From Dichelobacter nodosus (GTDB lineage: Bacteria > Pseudomonadota > Gammaproteobacteria > Cardiobacteriales > Cardiobacteriaceae), in contig NZ_LGVW01000012.1 of the NCBI RefSeq assembly GCF_001263335.1, positions 62,001-126,000 on the forward strand: a stretch of 64,000 nucleotides of DNA, given 5' to 3'. Of this stretch, positions 37,271 to 45,674 are shown in pieces; position 1 is the first letter of the stretch; every line of letters begins with the position of its first letter. The position numbers and the translations under genes were made by a program. The notes under the pieces were generated by a model. It was not told the origin of the DNA and made no database searches. It saw nothing but the letters and a program-made list of their open reading frames with translations.

Positions 37271-38710
37271 ATGTCCATTAAAGAATTAAAACCAGAATTA
37301 TTGTGGAATTATTTCTATCAATTAACCCAAATTCCGCGTCCTTCTTATCATGAAGAACAAGTGCAACAATTCATTTTAGATGAAGCTAAAAAATTGGGTT
37401 TGTGGGCAGAACGCGATGCTGGAGGAAACGTTTTAGTGCGTAAACCAGCTTCCAAAGGAATGGAAAAAGCAAAAGGGGTGATTTTGCAAGGTCATTTGGA
37501 TATGGTTGCGCAAAAAAACCAAGATACTGAACACGATTTCTTAAAAGATCCCATTCAAGCTTATGTTGATGGCGAGTGGGTGCGCGCAAAAGGAACCACT
37601 TTAGGCGCGGATAACGGCATTGGTGCAGCGGCGGCATTAGCCGTTTTAGCCGATAAAACTTTAACGCACGGTCCGCTTGAAGCGTTGTTTACCGCAACTG
37701 AAGAAACGTCTATGGACGGCGCAAAAGCATTGAAACCCAATTGGATTCAAGGCGAAGTATTAGTTAATTTAGATAATGAAGTTTTAGGCGAAATTTGCAT
37801 TGGTTGCGCCGGCGGTGTTACAGCTACTTATTATTTGCCCGTTGCTTTTGAAGCCAATAAACGCAACGCTTTTGCTTTAAGTATTCGCGGATTAACCGGT
37901 GGTCACTCCGGTTTGGATATCATCAAACAACGCGGTAATGCTAATAAGATTATGACGCGTTTATTGCTGGCTTTAGGCGATAAAATCCGCGTGGCATCTT
38001 TCCAAGGGGGAACGTTGCATAACGCGATTCCGCGCGAAGCCGATGCGGTATTTGTAAGCGATGCTTCATTAGATGAATTAAAAGTCATTGTTGCGCAAGA
38101 AGAGGCGGTAATTCGTCGCGGATTGCCGGCTGAAGAAGTGAAAAGCTTGCAAATCACTTTAACCGCAGCAGATAAGAAACCAGAACAATGCTGGACAAAA
38201 GCGGCTCATGAAAATATTTTGCGCATTTTAAACCTTTGCCCAAGCGGCGTTGATCGCATGAGCGTTGTGGCACAAGGACTAGTTGAAACTTCTATAAACT
38301 TGGCGCGCGTTCAAGTAGAAAAAGATCAATTGGAAGTTTTATGTTTGATTCGTTCTTCTGACAACGAATGCCGCGATAATTTAGCCAATCGGGTGCGGGA
38401 TTTATTCCTGTTAGGCGGCGGCTCCAGCAAATTTGAAGACGAATATCCTGGCTGGCAACCGATCGCCGGCGCCGAAATTACCGATATTCTAGTGCGTGAA
38501 GGTGAAAAGATTTTTGGCAAAACACCGAAAGTAAACGTAATTCACGCAGGTTTGGAATGCGGCATCATGGGACAAAATTATCCCAACTGGCAAATGGCTT
38601 CCATTGGTCCGGATATTACTATGCCTCATTCTCCAGATGAACGCGTCCGCATTGAAAGTGTGGCAGTTTTCTGGAAATGGTTGCTTGCCGTGTTGGCGGA
38701 AATTAAATAA
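37271..38710 (+). CDS. pepD: Aminoacyl-histidine dipeptidase (M20)
   Basis: Cytoplasmic zinc dipeptidase cleaving Xaa-His and other dipeptides. 479 residues with His75 and Asp77 (Q-G-H-L-D-M), bridging Asp114 (G-A-D-N-G), catalytic/ligand Glu144-Glu145 and a late I-H-A-G-L-E-C-G motif. AGGAGA precedes the ATG. It follows sohB by 27 bp and its transcript ends at 38735. Confidence 0.95.
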   Translation: MSIKELKPELLWNYFYQLTQIPRPSYHEEQVQQFILDEAKKLGLWAERDAGGNVLVRKPASKGMEKAKGVILQGHLDMVAQKNQDTEHDFLKDPIQAYVDGEWVRAKGTTLGADNGIGAAAALAVLADKTLTHGPLEALFTATEETSMDGAKALKPNWIQGEVLVNLDNEVLGEICIGCAGGVTATYYLPVAFEANKRNAFALSIRGLTGGHSGLDIIKQRGNANKIMTRLLLALGDKIRVASFQGGTLHNAIPREADAVFVSDASLDELKVIVAQEEAVIRRGLPAEEVKSLQITLTAADKKPEQCWTKAAHENILRILNLCPSGVDRMSVVAQGLVETSINLARVQVEKDQLEVLCLIRSSDNECRDNLANRVRDLFLLGGGSSKFEDEYPGWQPIAGAEITDILVREGEKIFGKTPKVNVIHAGLECGIMGQNYPNWQMASIGPDITMPHSPDERVRIESVAVFWKWLLAVLAEIK

Positions 38711-38734
38711 TAACGACGCAATAATCATTGCAAC

Positions 38735-38763
38735 AGCTGGGAAGAAATTCCCAGCTTTTTTTA
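38735..38763 (+). terminator. Intrinsic terminator after pepD
   Basis: 9-bp perfect stem AGCTGGGAA/TTCCCAGCT with a GAAA loop, followed by a T run. Confidence 0.88.
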
Positions 38764-38809
38764 TGTTTTATAACAACTTTTATAACAACTATTTTCTGGA
38801 CGCGAACGA

Positions 38810-39766
38810 TTAAAATTGCATTTCTAACCGCAGCATAATGCCGATATTATGCTGATAATCTTGCTCTTTATTGTTGTAATACGTGAGCTCGGGTTGAATA
38901 AATAACCAATCACGCAATAAATTGCGGCGCATGCTGATAAAAGGTCCGTAACTATTGAGCGAAAACTGTTTATTTTTAATATTGCCGCCGGTATAAACGC
39001 CGTAGTGATACCACGAATTTTTACCGGTCAGATGTTTATACGATAAACGATTGCCCCACCCCCATTTTTCTTCGTCATCATCATGATGGTAATCGATATG
39101 GGTTTGATTACTGGCAATATTATTACCGCCTAATTGGTAATTAAAATCGAGATTGCCGCGGACATAATGTTGACTTTTTAAACCGTAGCGGTAAATGATT
39201 GCGTTATGATTTTGCAATCTATGGTATTGATTGTCTTTGCTTAATTCGGTTTTAACGTAAATATCGCCGCCGGAACGCATTCCCAAACTAAATTTACTAT
39301 CAAATGTATTTTGTCGCGCCGGCGACCATTGCAAAGCAACCGATGAATTAGTGCGTTTTGTATCTTGCATACTGAAATGCGATTTATGTTCTAAACCGCG
39401 CGATTCTGACATTAATTCCGCCGCATCTTTAAATTCGTGATCCATGGTTTCATCGCCGAAAACCACGCTGATTTTATCTTGCAGCGCCGGCAAACGAAGA
39501 CTGCCGCGTATTCTTGGGCGCAGGGAATAACCTTCATAATGATTCCAGCGTTGATCAATCATCACCCGCAAACCTGCTTTTGCGGGGTTTTGTTCGTCGT
39601 TTTCTCCAAACCAACTGTTGATATTGTTTGCCATTTGCTGCAAAGAAGATTGAACTTGTTGATGTTGTTCATCAACCCAATTATCCGATGTTTGAGCAAA
39701 ACCATCAGAAAAAACAATGAAATAATGAATAACGATTAATAGCGGTAAACGATAAGTAAGCATCAA
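38810..39766 (-). CDS. Predicted outer-membrane beta-barrel protein, unknown function
   Basis: 318 residues: signal peptide (about 1-25, G-F-A-Q), a short helical stretch with Q-Q-M-A-N-N-I-N-S-W, then alternating amphipathic strands to a terminal M-Q-F, the phenylalanine end typical of BAM-inserted barrels. I do not recognise a named family. It lies 6 bp after the end of the upstream UPF0126 gene and may share its transcript. Confidence 0.72.
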   Translation of the reverse strand: MMLTYRLPLLIVIHYFIVFSDGFAQTSDNWVDEQHQQVQSSLQQMANNINSWFGENDEQNPAKAGLRVMIDQRWNHYEGYSLRPRIRGSLRLPALQDKISVVFGDETMDHEFKDAAELMSESRGLEHKSHFSMQDTKRTNSSVALQWSPARQNTFDSKFSLGMRSGGDIYVKTELSKDNQYHRLQNHNAIIYRYGLKSQHYVRGNLDFNYQLGGNNIASNQTHIDYHHDDDEEKWGWGNRLSYKHLTGKNSWYHYGVYTGGNIKNKQFSLNSYGPFISMRRNLLRDWLFIQPELTYYNNKEQDYQHNIGIMLRLEMQF

Positions 39767-39772
39767 TAAGCC

Positions 39773-40420
39773 TTAGTTTTTGTTGGGATCTTGTGGTGTT
39801 TTAGCGGGTAAAGTAATGCTGGGCAGATTCCAGCGTTGATAAACAGAAAACATGCGGAAAGAAAAAATAAATAACATCGTGCTTAAATGATTAATCCACA
39901 AAGAAATATTGATTTTTTGCAACAGTAAAAACCAAATTCCGCCAGAAATCGCTGCCACGATATAAATTTCTTGACGCAAGACCAAAGGCAATTGTCGGCA
40001 AATAATATCGCGGATAATTCCGCCCATCACCGCCGTAATCACGCCCATCAAAACCACAATCGGCGCGCTAAATCCTTTGGATAAAGCCGCTTGAAAACCG
40101 ATGACGGAAAAAGCTGCTAACCCAACGGCATCAAACCAGCGCAACGGTTTATCCAATCGTTCAACGGCGTGATAAAAAATTTGCACTAATAAGGCAACCG
40201 CCGTGATTAAACACAGATAATTGAGGTCTTTTAACCAGAAAATCGGGTGACGATTGATCAATAAATCGCGGACGGTACCGCCGCCGATCGCACCAATGGC
40301 TCCGATCATCACGGCGCCCGTAAAATCAAAACCCACGCGTTTTGCCAATACTGATGCCGCCGCCGCACAGCCGGCGCAACCGATCAAGTCCAAAATATAA
40401 ATCACTATATCTGTATTCAT
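39773..40420 (-). CDS. TRIC/UPF0126 family membrane protein (YicG-like)
   Basis: 215 residues with about seven membrane helices in two repeated halves, each with a glycine-rich G-G-x-x-R-D-x-x motif (G-G-T-V-R-D-L-L and G-G-I-I-R-D-I-I), the hallmark of UPF0126/TRIC-type channels. Prokaryotic relatives act as monovalent cation channels in structural studies; the role here is unknown. Confidence 0.88.
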   Translation of the reverse strand: MNTDIVIYILDLIGCAGCAAAASVLAKRVGFDFTGAVMIGAIGAIGGGTVRDLLINRHPIFWLKDLNYLCLITAVALLVQIFYHAVERLDKPLRWFDAVGLAAFSVIGFQAALSKGFSAPIVVLMGVITAVMGGIIRDIICRQLPLVLRQEIYIVAAISGGIWFLLLQKINISLWINHLSTMLFIFSFRMFSVYQRWNLPSITLPAKTPQDPNKN

Positions 40421-40433
40421 TTTATCTCCTGTG

Positions 40434-40459
40434 CATAAAAAAACGCCTGCAATAGGCGT
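40434..40459 (-). terminator. Terminator after the J-like/pilin-like gene
   Basis: On the minus strand 6-bp stem ACGCCT/AGGCGT (40443-40448, 40454-40459) with a 5-nt loop, followed by a run of T. It separates the 40481 gene from the UPF0126 gene. Confidence 0.75.
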
Positions 40460-40480
40460 GAAAGAGAAGAAATTATGATA

Positions 40481-41221
40481 TCAAAAACATTGGACTGGAC
40501 GTAAATCCTCTGGAAAACCAGAACTGACGCGACACTGCCAAATCAAACCCACATTTTGTTTAAAAAAGTTATACATTTCCATCTTTCTGCCGGCTAAATC
40601 GGGAATGGCATTTGAAGTAAACGTCAACAAAATGGTTTCCTGTGGCGTGATGGTGATTTGATAAAATTCTGAAGTCGGAAAAGTTAAATCAATGGGGAAC
40701 ACTTTCGTGCGTTTGATTTCTTCCATTACTTTATCTTTTGCGCTCACCAAAGCGCTGGCGGCAGTTTTGGATTGATTCGTGCCTAAATAATAGCGTTTTA
40801 CAATAGGATAGGCATAACCCCCGATAACGGAAAAAGCAATTAGAGCCGCAATAATTAATACTCCGCCCATGCCCAACCCTTTCGTAGGCGCTTTAACCAA
40901 CGGTTTTCGTACTTTTTTGCCGTTATGTAAAGAACCGTATAATTCGGCGGGATTAAATGCCGGCTGCAAATCTTTTAATTTTTCTTCCGCAGTTAAAAAA
41001 TCGCTGTGTCCGCCGTCAAAAAACATGTCATCAATGCCCTGTTTTTTCGCGGGCTGCTGCGCTTCGATATCCGCTAATAAAGTTTTTTCAATATTATTTA
41101 ATGTTGCCGCATATTCGCCGCTGGTGTCGCGTTTACGCAAACGCTCAATCGCCGCGCGGATTTCCTTTTCGCTGGCGCCGGGGCTGATTCGTAACATTTT
41201 GTAATAGCTGATTGTATCCAT
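40481..41221 (-). CDS. Membrane protein with J-domain-like N-terminus and type IV pilin-like C-terminus
   Basis: 246 residues. Residues 4-55 resemble a J domain (S-Y-Y-K-M-L-x-I-S-P-G-A-S-E-K-E-I) but lack the HPD motif needed to stimulate DnaK. One membrane helix spans about 119-138. The sequence after it mimics a pilin: hydrophobic helix, then A-Y-P-I-V-K-R-Y, A-K-D-K-V, F-P, and a final disulfide-type pair Cys230 and Cys245 in L-I-W-Q-C and P-V-Q-C-F. No prepilin Glu5 is seen. The J-like part would be cytoplasmic and the pilin-like part periplasmic. Not a named family that I know. Confidence 0.6.
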   Translation of the reverse strand: MDTISYYKMLRISPGASEKEIRAAIERLRKRDTSGEYAATLNNIEKTLLADIEAQQPAKKQGIDDMFFDGGHSDFLTAEEKLKDLQPAFNPAELYGSLHNGKKVRKPLVKAPTKGLGMGGVLIIAALIAFSVIGGYAYPIVKRYYLGTNQSKTAASALVSAKDKVMEEIKRTKVFPIDLTFPTSEFYQITITPQETILLTFTSNAIPDLAGRKMEMYNFFKQNVGLIWQCRVSSGFPEDLRPVQCF

Positions 41222-41449
41222 TGTGTTCTCTTTATGGTCAGTTCCTGCTGTTTATTATAGAGTTTGTTGCCAATCGCAACAATCATTAGGGCGAAATTTC
41301 CTCAATAATTGTATTGATTACAAGGCGATAAATGTTGACCGCACGGCAGAAAAATTATCGTTTTCGCGCACAACCGGCGCAAAATAGATATGAAAACGAT
41401 GGATTGTCGCGGTAGAATTTCCGCGCGATACAATTTAAGAGACTTTTTG

Positions 41450-44008
41450 ATGTTACGTTATTATTTAATCACCATTTTTTTCTGTTTTTTTTCTGTAAAC
41501 GCCTTCTGCACCGCCGATAAAACCGCGGATAAAACGATTCCCGATGCCGATAAAGCGGCATTAACCCAGTTGGCAGAAATTTTGGAAAATCCGGAGCAAC
41601 GCTCATTATTAATTAATCAATTACGCGCAATTGCTGAAAAAGATGCCGCAGATACGCATTCATCAGCGCAATCGGAAAAAACGGCAGAAAAAGAAGAACA
41701 AACCACCGCGCCCGCTGCGCAAAAAGTCGAACCCGATTTAAAAACCGTAGAAACCAACGCATTACAAGCCGTTGCTGATAATACGCGCGAAGTATTAACA
41801 GAAGCGGTTGATTTACCAAAACAAATCGCAGAAAAAAGCGCGGAAATCGTGGGGAAAGTCGGCGGCAGAATTGAACAATCTGCGCGTATTTTGATGACGG
41901 CACTGCGTGGCGATGATTATCGCTTGAAATGGTTTAATTGGCGCGGTTTTGGTAAAGCGGTGGCGCATTTGGGCATGATTATTGTGGCAACTTTGGCGCT
42001 TTATCAGGGATTACGGCGAGTCAGTGTGCCGCTTAAAAATCGTTTGCATTCGTGGGTGTTGGCGGCAACGCAGCAAAGAAGATTGCTTTATCAATTAGTT
42101 GCTATTTCTATTATGTGTATCGTCGATATGATTTTTATCGGCGTGACTTATTTCACGGCGCAATTTATCACTTTGCATATCGTCGGCGAAAATGGAAGTT
42201 TGAGTTTGCAATCGAATTTGTTTTTAACCGCATTTATGATTTTGGAATTGATTAAAGTCGGCGTGCGGACGGTTTTTTATGATCGTTATTCGGGATTGCG
42301 TTTATTGCGCTGCGATAACCGCACGGCGCATTATTGGTATCACTGGATCGGCAATATTATTAATTTGGTTGGCTACGGTTATATGGTCGCCATTCCTTTA
42401 ATTAATACGAATATCAGCAATTCTTTAGGGCAAGTCAGCATTACCGTTATCGCGCTTGCGGCGTTTATTTACGGCGTTTGCGGTGTGATGAAAAATCGTA
42501 CGCGTTTACAACGGCGGTTTTATGTAATGAGTCGAAAAACTAAATTTGGCGTCGGTAAAATTTTTCTGCGGTTAATGGCGGCTTTATGGCATTGGTTTGC
42601 TTTGGCGTATTTTATGATGCTGCTGGTGGTTACTTTGTTGCAGGCGGAGCAATCGTTACCGTTTGTATTACAAGGCACTTTACGCACGATTTTAAGCATT
42701 GGCGGCGGTTTATTAATTTCTATGTTGCTCACGCAATTAATCGGTCAACCCATTGAGTTATCGGAAGAATGGCAGCGTTATTTTCCGGGAATGGAAGCGC
42801 GTTTAAATGCTTATATTCTTTTATTTTTACGACTGATGAGAATGGCGTTACTCATTGCTGTTATTTTGTTGACTTTGTCGGCGTGGCATGTGATTTCTGT
42901 GCAACATTGGCTTGCTTCTAGCGAGGGGCAAAAAACGCTGAATACGTGGTTGGGCGCGGTGATGATTGCGGCGTTTATTATTTTTGTGTGGATGATTGTT
43001 GCTGCCATTATCGAGCATCGTTTAAGCGCGTATTCGAGTTATGGCGAGCCGAGTGCGCGCGCGAAAACGTTATTGTCGCTGATTAAAAATGCTTTGGCAG
43101 TGATTTTATTTATCATCGGTTTGATGTTGGTTTTATCGCAGATCGGGATCAATATTGGACCTTTAATTGCTGGGGCGGGTGTTGTTGGTTTGGCAGTGGG
43201 TTTTGGTGCGCAAACTTTGGTTAAAGATGTGATTACCGGTATTTTTATCCAAATTGAAAACGCGATGAATACGGGCGATTTTGTTACCGTTGCTGGCATT
43301 AGCGGCACGGCGGAACGGATTTCAATTCGTTCCGTTGGTTTGCGCGACGCTGAAGGAACGTATCACGTGATTCCCTTTTCCAGCGTGAGTACCGTTTCCA
43401 ATTATATGCGGGGTTTTGCTTATCATTGCGGGGAATATCGCATTGGTTATGCAGAAGATATTGATCAGGCTTATTTGCAATTAAAAGCGGCTTTTGATGA
43501 ATTGCGTCAGGGCGCTTACCGAAATAGTATTCTCGATGAACTCAATATTGCCGGCGTGGTGGAATTGGGTAATAGCGCGGTGGTGATTCGCGCCATTATT
43601 AAAACAACGCCCGGCGACCAATGGGCGGTGGGCAGGGCATACAATCGTTTGGTGAAAATTTATTTTGACCGCGCAGGTATTGAAATCCCTTATCCGCATC
43701 AAACGCTTTATTTGAATCAATTAAAAGAGCAATCATCGTTTAATACCGTATTTAAAACGACAAAACCGGCGCACAGCGATGTGAAAAATGTAAATCAAGG
43801 ATCGGTTGCCGAAAAATTAGAGGCAAAACCAGACGAATCTCCAGAAAAACAATTAATTCACGATTCTAAAGCGCAAGTTGCTAAAGAAAAAGCAGAGGAA
43901 ACGTCAGCGGTTAATGCATCGAATACTTTTTCCGAAAAACATGCGGTGCCGCGGGAAAGTGGTAAAAATCAAGATGAAAATCTTGACGAGAAGCATAAAA
44001 GCACATAG
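41450..44008 (+). CDS. Large MscS-family mechanosensitive channel
   Basis: 852 residues: signal peptide (about 1-20), a charged periplasmic stretch (about 25-150), many membrane helices (about 170-560), then the MscS core with the pore helix G-L-A-V-G-F-G-A-Q and the beta domain, and a hydrophilic Lys/Glu-rich tail. This resembles the large YbiO-like MscS members. It relieves hypo-osmotic pressure. The ATG at 41450 starts the signal peptide; an in-frame ATG at 41390 is less likely. The 3' end contains the promoter of the downstream tRNAs. Confidence 0.87.
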   Translation: MLRYYLITIFFCFFSVNAFCTADKTADKTIPDADKAALTQLAEILENPEQRSLLINQLRAIAEKDAADTHSSAQSEKTAEKEEQTTAPAAQKVEPDLKTVETNALQAVADNTREVLTEAVDLPKQIAEKSAEIVGKVGGRIEQSARILMTALRGDDYRLKWFNWRGFGKAVAHLGMIIVATLALYQGLRRVSVPLKNRLHSWVLAATQQRRLLYQLVAISIMCIVDMIFIGVTYFTAQFITLHIVGENGSLSLQSNLFLTAFMILELIKVGVRTVFYDRYSGLRLLRCDNRTAHYWYHWIGNIINLVGYGYMVAIPLINTNISNSLGQVSITVIALAAFIYGVCGVMKNRTRLQRRFYVMSRKTKFGVGKIFLRLMAALWHWFALAYFMMLLVVTLLQAEQSLPFVLQGTLRTILSIGGGLLISMLLTQLIGQPIELSEEWQRYFPGMEARLNAYILLFLRLMRMALLIAVILLTLSAWHVISVQHWLASSEGQKTLNTWLGAVMIAAFIIFVWMIVAAIIEHRLSAYSSYGEPSARAKTLLSLIKNALAVILFIIGLMLVLSQIGINIGPLIAGAGVVGLAVGFGAQTLVKDVITGIFIQIENAMNTGDFVTVAGISGTAERISIRSVGLRDAEGTYHVIPFSSVSTVSNYMRGFAYHCGEYRIGYAEDIDQAYLQLKAAFDELRQGAYRNSILDELNIAGVVELGNSAVVIRAIIKTTPGDQWAVGRAYNRLVKIYFDRAGIEIPYPHQTLYLNQLKEQSSFNTVFKTTKPAHSDVKNVNQGSVAEKLEAKPDESPEKQLIHDSKAQVAKEKAEETSAVNASNTFSEKHAVPRESGKNQDENLDEKHKST

Positions 44009-44011
44009 AAT
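43983..44011 (+). promoter_or_regulatory. Promoter of the tRNA-Pro/Arg/His cluster, inside the mscS 3' end
   Basis: -35 TTGACG (43983-43988), 17-nt spacer, -10 TAGAAT (44006-44011), then a GC-rich discriminator. The -10 includes the stop codon of the channel gene (TAG at 44006-44008). Confidence 0.8.
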
Positions 44012-44034
44012 GCGCGACCTCATGCTACGAGAAT

Positions 44035-44111
44035 CGGAGTATAGCGCAGGCTGGTAGCGCATTTGGTTTGGGACCAAAGGGTCGGGGGTTCGAATCCCTC
44101 TACTCCGACCA
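44035..44111 (+). tRNA. tRNA-Pro (anticodon TGG)
   Basis: 77 nt with CCA. Acceptor CGGAGTA/TACTCCG, anticodon loop TTTGGGA in stem TTTGG/CCAAA. First of three same-strand tRNAs. Confidence 0.96.
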
Positions 44112-44134
44112 GTTTTTTCGTTAGTCATCTTGAT

Positions 44135-44211
44135 GCGCCTGTAGCTCAACTGGATAGAGCAACGGCCTTCTAAGCCGTAGGTTGCAGGTTCGAGCCCTGT
44201 CGGGTGCGCCA
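44135..44211 (+). tRNA. tRNA-Arg (anticodon TCT)
   Basis: 77 nt with CCA. Acceptor GCGCCTG/CGGGTGC (two G-U pairs), anticodon stem ACGGC/GCCGT with loop CTTCTAA. It reads AGA. Second in the Pro-Arg-His cluster, with short spacers. Confidence 0.96.
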
Positions 44212-44235
44212 AATAGCCTTCGGGCTTAGAGTCAT

Positions 44236-44313
44236 GGTGGATGTAGTTCAGTTGGTTAGAATGCTGGATTGTGATTCCGGAGGTCGTGGGTTCGAATCCC
44301 ATCATCCACCCCA
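44236..44313 (+). tRNA. tRNA-His (anticodon GTG)
   Basis: 78 nt including the extra 5' G (-1) opposite C73, and CCA. Anticodon stem CTGGA/TCCGG with loop TTGTGAT. Last of the cluster; a terminator follows at 44333. Confidence 0.96.
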
Positions 44314-44332
44314 TCTTTTCTCTCCTTTTTTT

Positions 44333-44357
44333 ACTGCCGTTTAGGCAGTTTTTTTTT
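44333..44357 (+). terminator. Terminator of the Pro-Arg-His tRNA cluster
   Basis: 6-bp stem ACTGCC/GGCAGT with a 5-nt loop, then a long T run. Confidence 0.85.
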
Positions 44358-44735
44358 GCTTATAATGTTGGCAAATGTTCTATTTTTAACACCGAAACGC
44401 TTTAAAGAATCATAAAAAATATGAAAAGCGCGCAGATTTAAAAGTGCGTTTTAAGAAAGATGATGAATTAAGCAGCGATAAGAGCGCAAAAGATGCGGTT
44501 GTTTGCTGTTTTTGAATTTCTGAAAATGTTATTAATGGCGTGGCGTTGGCGTGTCACCGCGCGGTTGATTCGATGAAGATAATTATCGACTAAAACAAAG
44601 AACGCGCAACCAATAATGAACAAAACAAACAAAACACGTTATAACGAAAGAAAATACACTAAGAGACAAAGAGCAAATGGAGAAAAATATGCACGTTCTT
44701 TGCGATTTCGCTAAAAGACAATTTCAAAAATGAAA
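44358..44735. other. Intergenic stretch without recognised gene
   Basis: About 380 bp between the His and Leu tRNA genes. It is AT-rich with purine-rich runs, and the frames are short and broken. Two short translated stretches (around 44450-44515 and 44535-44592) look peptide-like but have no start or family resemblance. It could be a decayed gene. I see no RNA gene or repeat. Confidence 0.4.
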
Positions 44736-44822
44736 TGGTGCCTAAGAAGAGAGTCGAACTCTTATGGTGTCACCACCGGCGGATTTTGAATCCGCTGCGT
44801 CTACCAATTCCGCCACTCAGGC
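44736..44822 (-). tRNA. tRNA-Leu (anticodon CAA)
   Basis: 87 nt with a long variable arm and CCA. Acceptor GCCTGAG/CTTAGGC, anticodon stem GCGGA/TCCGC with loop TTCAAAA. It reads UUG. Opposite strand to its neighbours. Confidence 0.96.
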
Positions 44823-44823
44823 A

Positions 44824-44926
44824 ATCGAGAGAGCGCATTTTACATTTTTTTATCAGGATTGCAAGAATTGAATTCAAAAAAATGCGTTTGTTTTTGTTAA
44901 ATCCTGATAAAATGCGCCACCTCGAT
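44824..44926. repeat. Inverted duplication of the tRNA-Leu promoter region
   Basis: The left copy (44833-44840 plus 44851-44860) and right copy (44900-44917) are perfect reverse complements over 18 bases if a 10-nt insertion (44841-44850) in the left copy is skipped. Similarity extends through ATCGAG (44824-44829) and CTCGAT (44921-44926). The right copy gives a plus-strand TAAAAT at 44908 but no good -35 and no tRNA downstream within 175 bp. Confidence 0.7.
44837..44864 (-). promoter_or_regulatory. Promoter of tRNA-Leu(CAA)
   Basis: On the minus strand -35 TTGCAA (44859-44864), 16-nt spacer, -10 TAAAAT (44837-44842), then a GC-rich discriminator GCGCTC and the tRNA 15 nt beyond. Confidence 0.75.
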
Positions 44927-45064
44927 AGGATAAAAATGCATTTGTCATTATTTTTCTCAGAAAAATAGCTCATTTTGGGGAAATTTATTCCCGCATGATA
45001 TTTGTAAATAATCTATTAAAAACAATAAATTGCGTATTTAAAATAAAAAACTATCGCAGATAAC

Positions 45065-45093
45065 TTGACGAAGTTATCAAAATAGCGTTTAAT
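45065..45093 (+). promoter_or_regulatory. Promoter of tRNA-Phe (and probably rpmB-rpmG)
   Basis: -35 TTGACG (45065-45070), 17-nt spacer, -10 TTTAAT (45088-45093), GC-rich discriminator ACGCCGCC. The mature tRNA starts 13 nt later. Confidence 0.82.
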
Positions 45094-45105
45094 ACGCCGC
45101 CTTAC

Positions 45106-45181
<76 letters not shown>

Positions 45182-45205
45182 GTCAATTTTTTATTAGGGG
45201 TAGGT

Positions 45206-45442
45206 ATGTCACGCATTTGCCAAGTGACCGGTAAAAAGCCGATGGTCGGCAATACCGTTTCACATGCCAATAACAAAGGTAAACGTCGGTTTTTACCAAA
45301 TATTCAAGAACATCGTTTCTGGGTACAAAGTGAGAATCGTTTTATCACATTAAAAGTCTCTGCTCATGGTATGCGTATCATTGATAAGAAAGGCATTGAT
45401 GCCGTTCTCGCTCAAATGCGCGCCCGCGGTGAGAAAATTTAA
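45206..45442 (+). CDS. rpmB: 50S ribosomal protein L28
   Basis: 78 residues starting [10 protein letters not shown], the standard L28 N-terminus, with S-H-A-N-N-K and R-R-F-L-P-N. AGGGG precedes the ATG. Lacks a full set of zinc cysteines. It follows tRNA-Phe and precedes rpmG by 11 bp. Confidence 0.96.
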   Translation: MSRICQVTGKKPMVGNTVSHANNKGKRRFLPNIQEHRFWVQSENRFITLKVSAHGMRIIDKKGIDAVLAQMRARGEKI

Positions 45443-45453
45443 GGGGTGAACCA

Positions 45454-45624
45454 GTGGCTAAGAAGAGTGTTCGCGAATTGATCCGTTTAGTTTCTTCAGA
45501 AGGAACAGGGCATTTTTACACAACAACAAAAAATAAACGTAATACGCCTGAAAAAATGGAAGTTAAAAAGTTCGACCCAGTAGCGCGTAAGCACTGCATT
45601 TATAAAGAAGCAAAGATTAAATAG
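45454..45624 (+). CDS. rpmG: 50S ribosomal protein L33
   Basis: 56 residues from a GTG start with AAGGGG upstream. Starts [11 protein letters not shown] and contains Y-T-T-T-K-N-K and F-D-P-V-A-R-K-H. It has only one cysteine, so it is the zinc-free form. The rpmB-rpmG pair is typical of gammaproteobacteria. Confidence 0.95.
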   Translation: MAKKSVRELIRLVSSEGTGHFYTTTKNKRNTPEKMEVKKFDPVARKHCIYKEAKIK

Positions 45625-45648
45625 TTTTTGTACATTATGAAGCTGATG

Positions 45649-45674
45649 AACCCGCGTTATGCGGGTTTGTTTTT
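45649..45674. terminator. Terminator between rpmG and the MFS gene
   Basis: 7-bp stem AACCCGC/GCGGGTT (45649-45655, 45661-45667) with a 5-nt loop, then TGTTTTTT. It sits between convergent genes and may serve both. Confidence 0.8.

Noticed and set aside
43904-44314. 136-residue minus-strand frame over the tRNA cluster
   Set aside because: It reads antisense through three tRNA genes; such frames are commonly mis-annotated and are explained by the tRNAs.
44735-44968. Plus-strand frame across the tRNA-Leu gene
   Set aside because: It overlaps the tRNA on the opposite strand and its promoter; no protein features.
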